Positions 36,416 to 45,364 of a stretch of 64,000 nt of DNA are shown in pieces (position 1 is the first letter of the stretch; every line of letters begins with the position of its first letter). Source of the DNA: an uncultured Dyadobacter sp. (GTDB lineage: Bacteria; Bacteroidota; Bacteroidia; Cytophagales; Spirosomataceae); assembly GCF_946482605.1 (NCBI RefSeq), contig NZ_CAMLSE010000025.1, forward strand, positions 54,067 through 118,066. Reading direction: 5' to 3'. The position numbers and the translations under genes are program-made. Under the pieces are notes generated by a model. That model saw only the letters and a program-made list of their open reading frames with translations, had not been told where the DNA came from and searched no databases.

Positions 36416-37537
36416 TTATCGTTTACTCATCGCTTCGTAGAGCCTGTCCGCAATCAGCTGGTTCAAAGCTGCACTTCCATGTCCGTCATTCTTACCCACC
36501 ACACGGTCCTTTTCAGGTATTTTAACGACACCATCATTGATACCAACCACAGTGACGTTATTTGAGCGAAGATAGTCTTCCACAGGCTTGGTATACCCTG
36601 CACTTTTGTCGATCTGGAACAGGAAGGGAATGAACACCGCATACATTTGGGCTTTCGTGCTATCCCGGTACGTGAGCATTCCTGAAAGGTCTTTCAAATG
36701 CGCATTGAGTATCGTCGTATCGGTATAAGCGGTTTGAACAAACTTCTCAAATGTACTGAAACCGGTATGTGGCAACTGCCAGTAAATGAAGTTCGGAAGA
36801 TAGAAACGTTTCACGAGCGTCGCCATTGGCCCTTTCAGATCTGCATATGGCTCAGCCCCTGTTAGTTTCAGTCCCTTCTCACGACCCACCTTTTCAATGT
36901 CATTGGGGAAATATTCAAGAATAATGATGTCTGGTTTTACCGGAAACTCCTGTAAACGCTTTACTTCATCACGCGTGTCGGCGCCCGACATCCCCAGGTT
37001 GTAAATAGTATACCGATCTCTTCCCAGTTTTGCTTCCAGCATGTCGGAAAATCGTTCGTTTACGCTTTTCAACCCGTGCCCGGCAGCAAAAGAATCACCG
37101 ATCACCAAAACATTTTTCTTACCGGGCTCACTTTTGATTTCCTTGTCATGATATCCGAGGGAATTCACCGGATTCCAATACTTTTCCCACCAAATTTGTG
37201 ACGCTTTTGACAACACACCTTCATGGCTTTGCGGAATGTACATGAACACGACTTCCAGGAAGATCAAAGTAACAATCAGCGGAACGGAGATTGTGACAAC
37301 ATTAGCCAATAATCCTTTCGCTTTGCTCTTGACAACACCATAGTAGAATATGCGTAGAATCTCGATGATCAGCAGAAGCCAGAAAGCGAACTTCGCCAAT
37401 CTGATGTGCCAGCTGTCACTTTGCGGATAACCGGGGTAATCGAATTTGATATGAAATTTGTCAGGATAAAACAGAAACACGAACAGTATTCCCAAAAATA
37501 AAATCCTGACTATGCTGGTAACAATCTTAGACGCCAT
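36416..37537 (-). CDS. Membrane SGNH/GDSL-type hydrolase or acyltransferase
   Basis: Three N-terminal transmembrane helices (about residues 7-23, 50-67, 80-100) precede an extracytoplasmic SGNH domain. Block I is VLVIGDSFAAGHG with the nucleophile Ser, block II has YNLGMSGADTRDE, block III has LEYFPNDIE, and the His block is KNDGHGSAALNQLIAD (D-x-H). Relatives include acetyl-esterases and O-acyltransferases acting on envelope sugars. It follows the carbamoyltransferase after 26 bases. It is not a close copy of the two tandem SGNH genes upstream. Confidence 0.88.
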   Translation of the reverse strand: MASKIVTSIVRILFLGILFVFLFYPDKFHIKFDYPGYPQSDSWHIRLAKFAFWLLLIIEILRIFYYGVVKSKAKGLLANVVTISVPLIVTLIFLEVVFMYIPQSHEGVLSKASQIWWEKYWNPVNSLGYHDKEIKSEPGKKNVLVIGDSFAAGHGLKSVNERFSDMLEAKLGRDRYTIYNLGMSGADTRDEVKRLQEFPVKPDIIILEYFPNDIEKVGREKGLKLTGAEPYADLKGPMATLVKRFYLPNFIYWQLPHTGFSTFEKFVQTAYTDTTILNAHLKDLSGMLTYRDSTKAQMYAVFIPFLFQIDKSAGYTKPVEDYLRSNNVTVVGINDGVVKIPEKDRVVGKNDGHGSAALNQLIADRLYEAMSKR

Positions 37538-37563
37538 TACTTCGGATGCTCAATGAATAGGAA

Positions 37564-39429
37564 TTAATCCAAAACGAATTCTTCTTTCCAGTTATCTTTT
37601 TCCAACCACTCGGGCTGCTGTTTCTTATCAAAGATATAGTTTCCTACCACCAGGTAATCCATTTCGGTACGCATAAAGCAGCGATAGGCGTCATTGGGGG
37701 TGCAAACGATCGGCTCCCCACGGACATTGAAACTGGTATTCACAACGACGGCATATCCCGTCAAAGCTTTGAAGGAATCGATGAGTTCGTAATAACGCGG
37801 ATTGGTATCCTTATGTACTGTCTGGATACGCGCAGAATAGTCGATGTGGGTAATCGATGGCAAATCAGAACGTTCGAAATAGAGCTTCTCCCGCAGATCC
37901 AGCGAGCTGTAATCCGAAGGCACCGGCTTCCGGCGGCTCTCCGCAACCGGATGCACCAGCAGCATATAAGGTGAAATACCGTCGTAATCGAAGTAATCAG
38001 AGCAATTCTCGGCGAGTACCGATGGTGCAAAAGGCCGGAATGACTCCCGGTATTTGATTTTCAGATTGAGCTTCTTCTGCATTTCAGCATTCCGCGGGTC
38101 TCCCAGAATACTTCTGCCGCCGAGTGCACGCGGACCAAATTCCATTCTTCCCTGTACCCAGCCCACGACGTTCCCTTCCGATAGCAACCGCGCAGCTTCC
38201 TGTGTAAGATCTTTGAAATTCTCGTAATGCGTGTAAGCCGCTTTATACTTTTTAGCCGTCAGGGCGACATCCAGATCCGAGAAAGTAGGTCCGAGGTAAG
38301 ATCCGCGCATCGCATCGGCGGCCCAGGTGATATTCCGCTCCTGTCCGAAGAAAATATGGTATGCGGCTTGCGCAGCACCCAGGGCACCGCCGGCATCACC
38401 AGCTGCGGGCTGGATGAAAATATCTTTAAAAATATTGGCTTTCTGCAATTTACCGTTGGATACGCAATTCAATGCAACCCCGCCGGCCATGCAAAGATAG
38501 TCTGCACCGGTGAGGCGTTTGGCTTCTTTCGCCATTCTCACCACCGCCTCCTCAGTAATGTTCTGGATTGCAAGTCCGAGGTTACAGTGAACGGCTTCCA
38601 GGGCATCCTCAGGCCTTCTGGTTTTGAAACCGAATAGCGCCTCCCATTTATGCTCGTTCACCATTTTGAGGCCGGTCGCATAATCGAAATACTCCTGATT
38701 AAGCCATACGGACCCATCGTCTTTCAGATCGATAAGATCTTTCAGAATTATCTCCTCATAGCGCTTGATGTCCGGCGAGGTAGGGTCCCCATAAGGCGCC
38801 AGCCCCATGAGCTTGTATTCTCCGGAATTCACCCGGAAGCCGAGGAAGTAGGTAAATGCAGAGTAAAGTAGCCCCAGCGAATGCGGGAAACGAAGTTCCT
38901 TTAAAATACTGATATCTTTCCCCTCTCCTAAACAGATCGAGGCGGTTGCCCATTCACCCACGCCATCAATGGTCAGAATGGCTGATTTCTCATACGGAGA
39001 CGGATAGTAAGCACTCGCCGCGTGTGATAAGTGATGCTCGGGGAAGAGCATTTTAACTTTCTTCTTTTTCTTGTCGTAACCCAGCTTTTCAAGTTCCTCG
39101 TGAATCAATCTTTTAAGGAACATCTTTTCCTTGATCCACACCGGCATGGCCGTCAGGAACGATCTTACACCCCTGGGTGCAAAAGCGTAGTAGGTTTCAA
39201 GCAGCCTTTCAAACTTAAGGAGCGGCTTGTCATAGAATACGATCGCGTCAAGTTCGTTTAGGGAAAGGCCGCCGTATTCCAGACAAAACTTTACTGCATT
39301 GGAGGGGAAACCGGGATCGTGTTTTTTACGAGTGAAGCGCTCTTCCTGAGCTGCCGCAACTATTTCTCCATTGTCGATGAGAGCCGCGGCCGAATCATGA
39401 TAGAAAGCCGAGATACCTAAAATTTTCAT
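37564..39429 (-). CDS. O-carbamoyltransferase (NodU/TobZ/CmcH family)
   Basis: The 621-residue protein has both parts of the family. The N-terminal actin/Kae1-like domain includes MKILGISAFYHDSAAALID, the metal-binding HxxxH in EHHLSHAASAYYPSP, TIDGVGEWATAS, GEYKLMGLAPYG and LCMAGGVALNCVSNGKL. The C-terminal domain includes VVGWVQGRMEFGPRALGGRSIL and VVNTSFNVRGEPIVCTPNDA. Known members transfer carbamoyl from carbamoyl phosphate via carbamoyl-AMP to a sugar or macrolide hydroxyl. The acceptor is unknown, and the flanking SGNH genes suggest an envelope sugar or lipid. Confidence 0.94.
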   Translation of the reverse strand: MKILGISAFYHDSAAALIDNGEIVAAAQEERFTRKKHDPGFPSNAVKFCLEYGGLSLNELDAIVFYDKPLLKFERLLETYYAFAPRGVRSFLTAMPVWIKEKMFLKRLIHEELEKLGYDKKKKKVKMLFPEHHLSHAASAYYPSPYEKSAILTIDGVGEWATASICLGEGKDISILKELRFPHSLGLLYSAFTYFLGFRVNSGEYKLMGLAPYGDPTSPDIKRYEEIILKDLIDLKDDGSVWLNQEYFDYATGLKMVNEHKWEALFGFKTRRPEDALEAVHCNLGLAIQNITEEAVVRMAKEAKRLTGADYLCMAGGVALNCVSNGKLQKANIFKDIFIQPAAGDAGGALGAAQAAYHIFFGQERNITWAADAMRGSYLGPTFSDLDVALTAKKYKAAYTHYENFKDLTQEAARLLSEGNVVGWVQGRMEFGPRALGGRSILGDPRNAEMQKKLNLKIKYRESFRPFAPSVLAENCSDYFDYDGISPYMLLVHPVAESRRKPVPSDYSSLDLREKLYFERSDLPSITHIDYSARIQTVHKDTNPRYYELIDSFKALTGYAVVVNTSFNVRGEPIVCTPNDAYRCFMRTEMDYLVVGNYIFDKKQQPEWLEKDNWKEEFVLD

Positions 39430-39522
39430 TCAAGCGTGTTTAATTTGCGAAGTTTAGTTTCCGTACTACACCGTTCAAAAGGCGTGCAAGATAAGCATTT
39501 TGAAGTAACGACACCCGGTTCG

Positions 39523-40560
39523 CTATTCCAGTATTTTGTACCGTACGATAAATTCTACAATTTCATGCGCAAAACGCTGAGCGCCGGGCTCACTCACATG
39601 ACAGACATCGCAAAAGAGACTGGAATCTTTCGGCATCCGGTTTTCCATGTCCAGAAATAGTGTCTTGTATTGCCCAGCGAGCGCTCGTATGACGGTGTTG
39701 TGCACGCCAATGCCTTTTTTTACGTTTTCGGGGTTCCCCCAGATCACGACAGGCGATGCAAATCTGCACCCGGCAAAATGCTTCACATCGCTCTCTTCGC
39801 CGGTTAGCGTCACATTCGGAGGAAAATAGGAGGCATAACTCATCAGGAGCAGCTTGTCACCACGTGATCGCGCAATCTTTATGATTTCACTCATATTGCT
39901 GCGATAGGCACCGGCTGTTTTAATGTCGGACCCAAACTTTGCGAATTGCGGGTCTACCTTTTCATGGCTGGCATAAATCCGATGTGTAAGTCGGTCCCGG
40001 ACGGAATTTATCAGCTTGTGGATTACAAAGGGAATGACGGTCACGTTCATTTCAGAGTGACTTCTCAGCAACTCAATATCACGATACCAACGGATGTGCG
40101 TGTAATCCTGCCTGAAATACTTCGCAGGAATGTTATTGGCGCGGTTTTCATTAATCGCTTCATAATACATCACCAGATCGAACCGCTTGTCGTCCAGCAT
40201 ACTGTATTTTAGCACATTATCTCTGGACGTATGGCCTGGTGCGGCGATATTATAAACGGCAAATCTAGTCTGTTTGCCATAATGCTTTTGCAGAATAGTA
40301 TCCAGCCGGCTTTCCAAATGCGACCATGGCGAACTTACCACCGATCCGCCCAGGATCAACACATTTTTCACATCTCCTCCCCGCTGGATTTTTTTCTCGC
40401 GGACTTCATTTACATTGTCATAAATCCCGGAATAGAGGTAGTCCGAAGGCCGGAAGAAAGGATAACCCCAATATAACAGAGCGATACGGAGCAGGATTTC
40501 GGTTAGCAAGAATAAAAACAGGGCAAAGATGCCCGAAAAGAGGAAGTAACGTAATTTCAT
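39523..40560 (-). CDS. SGNH-hydrolase-like membrane protein, tandem copy A
   Basis: The 345-residue protein has one N-terminal transmembrane helix (FLFSGIFALFLFLLTEILL) and the conserved flank YWGYPFFRPSDYLYS. The SGNH-type domain has block I VLILGGSVVS, the Asn-bearing YYEAINENRANN, and CDVCHVSEPGAQRFA with the D-x-x-H pair. Copy B upstream is similar over the whole length, so the two are tandem paralogues. The lack of other membrane helices points to an anchored enzyme acting outside the cytoplasm. ATG 40560 places the helix first. Confidence 0.83.
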   Translation of the reverse strand: MKLRYFLFSGIFALFLFLLTEILLRIALLYWGYPFFRPSDYLYSGIYDNVNEVREKKIQRGGDVKNVLILGGSVVSSPWSHLESRLDTILQKHYGKQTRFAVYNIAAPGHTSRDNVLKYSMLDDKRFDLVMYYEAINENRANNIPAKYFRQDYTHIRWYRDIELLRSHSEMNVTVIPFVIHKLINSVRDRLTHRIYASHEKVDPQFAKFGSDIKTAGAYRSNMSEIIKIARSRGDKLLLMSYASYFPPNVTLTGEESDVKHFAGCRFASPVVIWGNPENVKKGIGVHNTVIRALAGQYKTLFLDMENRMPKDSSLFCDVCHVSEPGAQRFAHEIVEFIVRYKILE

Positions 40561-40676
40561 TGAACACAGATAAGCAACATGCAAGAGGGGAATGCCTAAA
40601 TATACTGTTCAAAAAAATCTTAGTATTATTAAATTTAACTTTCGGTTGAAAAAACCTCTTTACCGGTATGTTATTT

Positions 40677-40724
40677 TCATAGTCCGGTTGGCTTACGGTG
40701 CTTGTCCAGCGCTACGCAGGTGAA
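40677..40724 (-). pseudogene. Remnant of a thioesterase 3' end between the SGNH copies
   Basis: The 15 codons before a TGA read FTCVALDKHRKPTGL. The intact thioesterase at 41917 ends FTFVALDENHKPTKIM. Nine of 15 residues and, by my count, 27 of 39 bases agree in the first 13 codons. An in-frame stop lies four codons upstream of the match, so only the tail survives. Its place directly after copy B and before copy A repeats the order thioesterase-then-SGNH seen further upstream. Confidence 0.55.
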
Positions 40725-40763
40725 TCGCCGTCATTGATTTTCACTGGCGATTTCCGGCACTTT

Positions 40764-41807
40764 TTATTCCAACAATTTCTGCCGCACGATAAATTCGGCA
40801 ATCTCATTTGCGAAGCGTTGTGCCCCTGGCCCGCTCAAATGGCAGACATCGCAAAACAGTTTCTGGTCTTTCGGCATTCGGCGTTCCATGTCAAGAAATA
40901 GCATATTGTGCTTGCTAGCCAGCTCCCTTAAAACCCGGTTGTGTACGTCTATACCTTTTCTGACATTCTCCGGTCTGCCCCACATCACGACCGGCGTGGC
41001 GACAAATCTGTTGCATCCCGCAAAATGCTCCATGTCTTTTTCCTCGCCGGTCAGCACAACGTGCTCGGGGAAAAACGATGCATAGCTCATTAGAAGCAAT
41101 TTGTCACCCCGTTTTTTGGCAATGGCTATAATCTCCTCCAAATTCCGACGATAGGCTTCTTCCGTTTTGATATCCGAACCATATTGGGCATACTGCGGGT
41201 CGACCTCCCCATTGCTAATATAGACGCGACGTTCCAGGCGGTCTCTAACGCTACCTATCACTTTGCCGAGTACATAAGGTATGACGGTGATGTCGATCTC
41301 CGGATGAGATTGCAGAAGGTCAATATCGTGATACCAGCGCATGTGCGAATAGTCCTGGCGAAAGTGTTCCGTCGGTACATTGTTAGCCCTGTTTTCGTTG
41401 ATCGCTTCATAGTATAGTACCAGATCGAAGCGCTTGTCTTCCAGCAAACTGTATTTCAAAACATTATCACTGGAAGTATGACCGGCTTCTGCCACATTAT
41501 AAAAAACAAACCGTGTTCCTTTGCTATAATGCTCTTGCAGAATCGTATCCAGCCTGCTCTCCATATGTGTCCAAGCCGTACTGACCACCGAACCACCCAG
41601 GATAAGTACATTTTTAACTTCACCTCCTCGCCGAATCTCCTTGGAGCGGACTTCCTTTACGTAAGGATAAAAACGGGAATACAGGTAGTCGGATGGCCGA
41701 AAGAACGGATAACCGAAAAACAGCAAGCCCAGGCGAAGCAGAATTTCTGAGAGGACATAAAGGAAAAGGACAAAAATGCCGGAGAATGCAATTGGGCGTA
41801 ATTTCAT
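40764..41807 (-). CDS. SGNH-hydrolase-like membrane protein, tandem copy B
   Basis: The 347-residue paralogue of copy A has the same plan: one transmembrane helix (IAFSGIFVLFLYVLSEILLR), FFGYPFFRPSDYLYSRFY, block I VLILGGSVVSTAW, YYEAINENRANN and CDVCHLSGPGAQRFA. Copies A and B agree through most of these blocks, and differ mainly in linkers. The activity is not known; SGNH proteins of this type often add or remove acyl groups on envelope glycans. ATG 41807 places the helix at the N-terminus; the frame is open to 41849. Confidence 0.83.
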   Translation of the reverse strand: MKLRPIAFSGIFVLFLYVLSEILLRLGLLFFGYPFFRPSDYLYSRFYPYVKEVRSKEIRRGGEVKNVLILGGSVVSTAWTHMESRLDTILQEHYSKGTRFVFYNVAEAGHTSSDNVLKYSLLEDKRFDLVLYYEAINENRANNVPTEHFRQDYSHMRWYHDIDLLQSHPEIDITVIPYVLGKVIGSVRDRLERRVYISNGEVDPQYAQYGSDIKTEEAYRRNLEEIIAIAKKRGDKLLLMSYASFFPEHVVLTGEEKDMEHFAGCNRFVATPVVMWGRPENVRKGIDVHNRVLRELASKHNMLFLDMERRMPKDQKLFCDVCHLSGPGAQRFANEIAEFIVRQKLLE

Positions 41808-41916
41808 GACATGGACCGGAAACAGATGAAACAGTTTCCCCAATATCACATTCAGCCCAATCCTTTGTATTTTCTTGTAAATAACCGGCTACTAAAAATT
41901 ATCCTCCGGCGGCGGC

Positions 41917-42300
41917 TTACATTATTTTGGTAGGCTTGTGATTTTCGTCCAGGGCAACGAAAGTAAAAATGCCGGTCACCGCCTTTTCACGACTTTCCTC
42001 GTACATTTTTTCAACAAAAATATCCACACGCACTTTCATACTCGTATTGCCGACCGTCTCAACCCGGCCGACCAACTCAATAATGGTTCCCGCAGGAATG
42101 GGGTGGGTAAAATCGATGCGGTCGGTGGAAACGGTAACGCACCGCAACCTTGAAAAACGCGTGGCAGCAATAAATGCCACCTCGTCCATCATCGACAGGG
42201 CGGTTCCGCCAAAAAGCGTATCGTAGTGATTGGTATTATTTGGGAAGACGGTTTTAAAAACTCTGGCTTCGGAGTCGAGGATCTTTTCTGCTAATGTCAA
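41917..42300 (-). CDS. Hotdog-fold acyl-CoA thioesterase
   Basis: The protein has the YciA/acyl-CoA hydrolase pattern: ARVFKTVFPNNTNHYDTLFGGTALSMMDEVAFIAATRF (with the catalytic Asp in MMDEV), CVTVSTDRIDFTHPIPAGTII and the ending GIFTFVALDENHKP. It cleaves fatty acyl-CoA in known relatives. No ATG is available. TTG 42300 is chosen, because the frame upstream to a GTG at 42360 runs into the metE hairpin. It precedes the SGNH copies on the same strand, 109 bases away, and may or may not belong to their unit. Confidence 0.87.
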   Translation of the reverse strand: MTLAEKILDSEARVFKTVFPNNTNHYDTLFGGTALSMMDEVAFIAATRFSRLRCVTVSTDRIDFTHPIPAGTIIELVGRVETVGNTSMKVRVDIFVEKMYEESREKAVTGIFTFVALDENHKPTKIM

Positions 42301-42342
42301 AACTAAAAATGTAAGATGAATACTGTAATTGAGCGGTTCGGT

Positions 42343-42414
42343 GTGGTCAGGAGTTGTCACACTCGCGGACAGCCGACGAAATCATCGCCGACTGCGCTGA
42401 CAATCCCTGACCAC
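42343..42414 (-). terminator. Long hairpin downstream of metE
   Basis: Outer arms gtggtcagg (42343-42351) and cctgaccac (42406-42414) pair perfectly. A second pairing ttgtca/tgacaa and an inner imperfect stem around 42370-42394 follow. It starts 11 bases after the metE stop. It lacks a clear T run, so it could be a terminator or a 3' stabilising structure. Confidence 0.55.
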
Positions 42415-42425
42415 GCCTCCCTCAC

Positions 42426-44747
42426 TTATCCGGCCACTTCTACCGATTGGCGCAGCAAGTTAGCCGCTGAAATCATATTCCGCAATGCGGCTTCCGTTTC
42501 GGGCCATTTGCGGGTTTTAAGTCCGCAGTCGGGATTTACCCACAAATTACGGGCAGGAATAACTTTCAATGCCTTTTCGAGTAATACCACCATTTCATCT
42601 ACGGTCGGTACCCGCGGAGAGTGGATGTCGTATACGCCCGGACCTATCTCGTTAGGATAATTGAATGCAGCAAACGCGTCGAGTAATTCCATTTGTGAAC
42701 GTGAAGTCTCGATCGTGATCACATCGGCATCCATCGCAGCGATGGAATCGATGATGTCGTTGAACTCCGCATAGCACATGTGCGTGTGGATCTGCGTCTG
42801 ATCGGCCACACCTGCGGCGCTCAGACGGAAGGCATCGACTGCCCATTTCAGATAAGTTTTCCAGGCATGTTTCCGCAATGGCAAGCCCTCCCGAATCGCA
42901 GGTTCGTCTATCTGGATCACTTTGATACCCGCTTTTTCCAGATCCACCACCTCATCACGAATGGCCAGTGCAATCTGGAATGTAGTGTCCTTCCTCGGCT
43001 GATCGTCCCGTACAAACGACCATTGCAGGATCGTAACCGGGCCCGTCAGCATTCCTTTCACCAGCTTTTCGGAATTGGCCTGTGCAAACGACGACCATTT
43101 GACGGTCATCGCTTCCGGTCGTTCTACATCTCCATATATCACGGGCGGTTTGACGCAACGGCTGCCATAGCTTTGTACCCAACCATTCTGGGTGAAAACA
43201 AACCCCGACAAATGTTCTCCGAAGTATTCAACCATGTCATTGCGTTCGAACTCGCCATGCACCAGTACATCGATACCCAGCCCTTCCTGCCAGCGCAGCG
43301 AATCCACGATCTCTTCGCGGATACGGGACTCATATTCATCGGTCGACAACACGCCCTTTTTCAGTTGCGCACGCAGTTGCCGCACGTCGTCCGTTTGCGG
43401 AAACGACCCGATGGTGGTTGACGGAAACAATGGCAACTTTAGTTTTTCAAGTTGAATGTCCTGGCGGGTCTGGAAACCGCTCGACCGCTCAAAGTCTTTT
43501 GCACGAATGGCTGCAACCCGCTGCTTTACCTCCGGTTTATGAATCAATGCAGAGACACGTCGACTGTCAATAGCTTGCTGATTAGCCAGATATACCGGAT
43601 CCAATTGCCATTCTGTTACAGAAAGTTTCTTCAGCGTTGCCACTTCATCCAGCTTTTGCTTTGCAAATGCCATCCAGTTTTTAATCTCGGGCGTGAGTAC
43701 CTGCTCGTTCTTTTCCAGATCCAGGTCGAATGGGCTATGCAGCAGCGAGCAGGACGATGCAATCATCACACGGTGCTCCCCAAGTACATTTACGGCCCTG
43801 CCGATCAGATCCAGTGACCGTCGAAAATCATTTTTCCAGATGTTACGCCCATCCACTACACCCAGCGACAGTTTTTTGGAAGAACCTATAAAAGGCGCAT
43901 TGGTCAAAATCACGTCCAGGCTTTCCAGTCCTCTGGTGATATCGATATGCAATGCGTCCACCGGGAGGCTTACAGCCACATCCGCATTGTCCTCCAAGGC
44001 ACCGAAATAGGTGGTCAGTAAAATTTGCAGTGAAGGCAATGCTTCACGGATCTGCTGGTAAGCACTTTCAAATGCAACTTTTTGCTTCTCCGACAGATCA
44101 AGTACCAGTGCCGGCTCATCCAGTTGAACCCATTGGGCGCCACGTGCCGCCAGTTCTCTCAAAACAGATATGTAGACGGGCAAAAGGGCATCCAGCAGAT
44201 CTATTCTCTCAAATCCTTCTTCTTTTTCCTTACCCAGCAACAAATAGGTAACCGGCCCGAGCAAAACAGGTTTTGTAACAATGCCTTTATGCAATGCGTC
44301 TTCGAATTCGATGAGCACCTTATCAGAATAACGCCTGAATTTCTGATCCTTCACAAACTCCGGAACCAGGTAATGGTAATTGGTATCAAACCACTTGGTC
44401 ATTTCCATTGCCTTGATGTCCAGTCCATTCTTCTGGTATCCCCTCGCCATGGCGAAATACAGATCAAGTTCCTTGTTCGACTTCCCGTCGAGTATTTGAT
44501 GGTAACGTTGCGGAATCGCTCCTACCATCAGCGAAACGTCCAGCACATGGTCATAGAGGGAAAAATCGTTGGAAGGAATCAGCTCAATGCCCGCACGTTG
44601 CTGGGTGTCCCAGTTCTGGTGACGGATCTGCCGGGCCACCTTTTGTAATGCATCCCGGTCGATGCTTCCGGCCCAGAATTGCTCGTTGGCTTTTTTGAGT
44701 TCACGATGGCTACCCACACGCGGATAGCCGAGGTTGTGTGACAACAT
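42426..44747 (-). CDS. metE: Cobalamin-independent methionine synthase
   Basis: MetE methylates homocysteine directly from 5-methyltetrahydropteroyl-triglutamate. The 773-residue length is normal. Motifs include the start MLSHNLGYPRVGSHRELKK, the C-domain start FPSTTIGSFPQTDDVRQLRA, MLTGPVTILQWSF, IQIDEPAIREGLPL, the zinc ligands in IHTHMCYAEFNDI and WVNPDCGLKTRKW. The start is set at ATG 44747; the frame remains open upstream to 45002 but that part is the riboswitch leader. A cobalamin riboswitch controls it, as expected for the enzyme that is needed when B12 is scarce. Confidence 0.96.
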   Translation of the reverse strand: MLSHNLGYPRVGSHRELKKANEQFWAGSIDRDALQKVARQIRHQNWDTQQRAGIELIPSNDFSLYDHVLDVSLMVGAIPQRYHQILDGKSNKELDLYFAMARGYQKNGLDIKAMEMTKWFDTNYHYLVPEFVKDQKFRRYSDKVLIEFEDALHKGIVTKPVLLGPVTYLLLGKEKEEGFERIDLLDALLPVYISVLRELAARGAQWVQLDEPALVLDLSEKQKVAFESAYQQIREALPSLQILLTTYFGALEDNADVAVSLPVDALHIDITRGLESLDVILTNAPFIGSSKKLSLGVVDGRNIWKNDFRRSLDLIGRAVNVLGEHRVMIASSCSLLHSPFDLDLEKNEQVLTPEIKNWMAFAKQKLDEVATLKKLSVTEWQLDPVYLANQQAIDSRRVSALIHKPEVKQRVAAIRAKDFERSSGFQTRQDIQLEKLKLPLFPSTTIGSFPQTDDVRQLRAQLKKGVLSTDEYESRIREEIVDSLRWQEGLGIDVLVHGEFERNDMVEYFGEHLSGFVFTQNGWVQSYGSRCVKPPVIYGDVERPEAMTVKWSSFAQANSEKLVKGMLTGPVTILQWSFVRDDQPRKDTTFQIALAIRDEVVDLEKAGIKVIQIDEPAIREGLPLRKHAWKTYLKWAVDAFRLSAAGVADQTQIHTHMCYAEFNDIIDSIAAMDADVITIETSRSQMELLDAFAAFNYPNEIGPGVYDIHSPRVPTVDEMVVLLEKALKVIPARNLWVNPDCGLKTRKWPETEAALRNMISAANLLRQSVEVAG

Positions 44748-44964
44748 AATTTTTGTGTTTAAAGAGTTTGAAAAAACCCTGTGAAAACACCCACCCATCC
44801 CGGCGGCGTCTCTCGCCGGTACATCATACACTACCACCTGCCGTGCTGGTCCGCAGAAATAGGCGGACATTCCTCCCTGAACATGTCCAGGAGCACCGTT
44901 TGGTGGCAAAATATGTGGTAAATCAATACTTGGCCATACCCCTATCGTGAGGGAATGGTCATTG

Positions 44965-45172
44965 AGGACAATGGCAAGTCTCCTGGCTTGTATCATTTTC
45001 ACCGCCCTTCTCGCTGTTTCGGCTCAACCGCAAGCCTGACTGCAATGGGTCGCGAGGGTAAAAAACCGCATCATCCGATGCAGATACTTACAGTAGCACG
45101 ACTGCCCGTGATTCACACACGGTTCCTTTTTTTTCTGCTGAATTTGGCTGAGGGATCCAAAGCAAAAACCAT
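44965..45172 (-). ncRNA. Cobalamin riboswitch of metE
   Basis: On the minus strand the leader shows the B12-box GCCAGGAGACTTGCC (within 44989-44973). Before it are the conserved core GTGAATCACGGGC, AGTCGTGCTACTGTAA, and at the 5' side a stem around TTTGGATCC and AGCCAAATTCAGCA. B12 binding lowers metE expression in such arrangements. About 217 bases lie between the B12 box and the metE ATG and contain more hairpins (for example gtccgc / gcggac near 44864-44883), likely the expression platform. End points are approximate. Confidence 0.9.
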
Positions 45173-45206
45173 CATCCCGATTGACGGGTGTTCACAAAGA
45201 ACAGGT

Positions 45207-45214
45207 CAAATTTA
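45207..45214 (-). promoter_or_regulatory. Possible -7 element of the metE transcript
   Basis: On the minus strand TAAATTTG (45214-45207) fits TAnnTTTG and lies about 35 bases before the riboswitch. No clear -33 element is seen. Confidence 0.45.
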
Positions 45215-45364
45215 ATTGGAATGCATATTGGCCGGAGAATGGCCTGCCGAATTAAGTGAAGCGGGGAAGAATTACTGATCCGGCAGGATAAAATATCTTT
45301 TTTGGGATAAAAAGAGCTCCCTCAAAAGTGATTTTTCACAACGCGTTTCCCGGGCCGGTCGTTA

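Noticed and set aside
44748..45002. An 85-residue N-terminal extension of MetE
   Set aside because: It translates the cobalamin riboswitch leader; MetE proteins begin at the MLSHNLGYPR segment.
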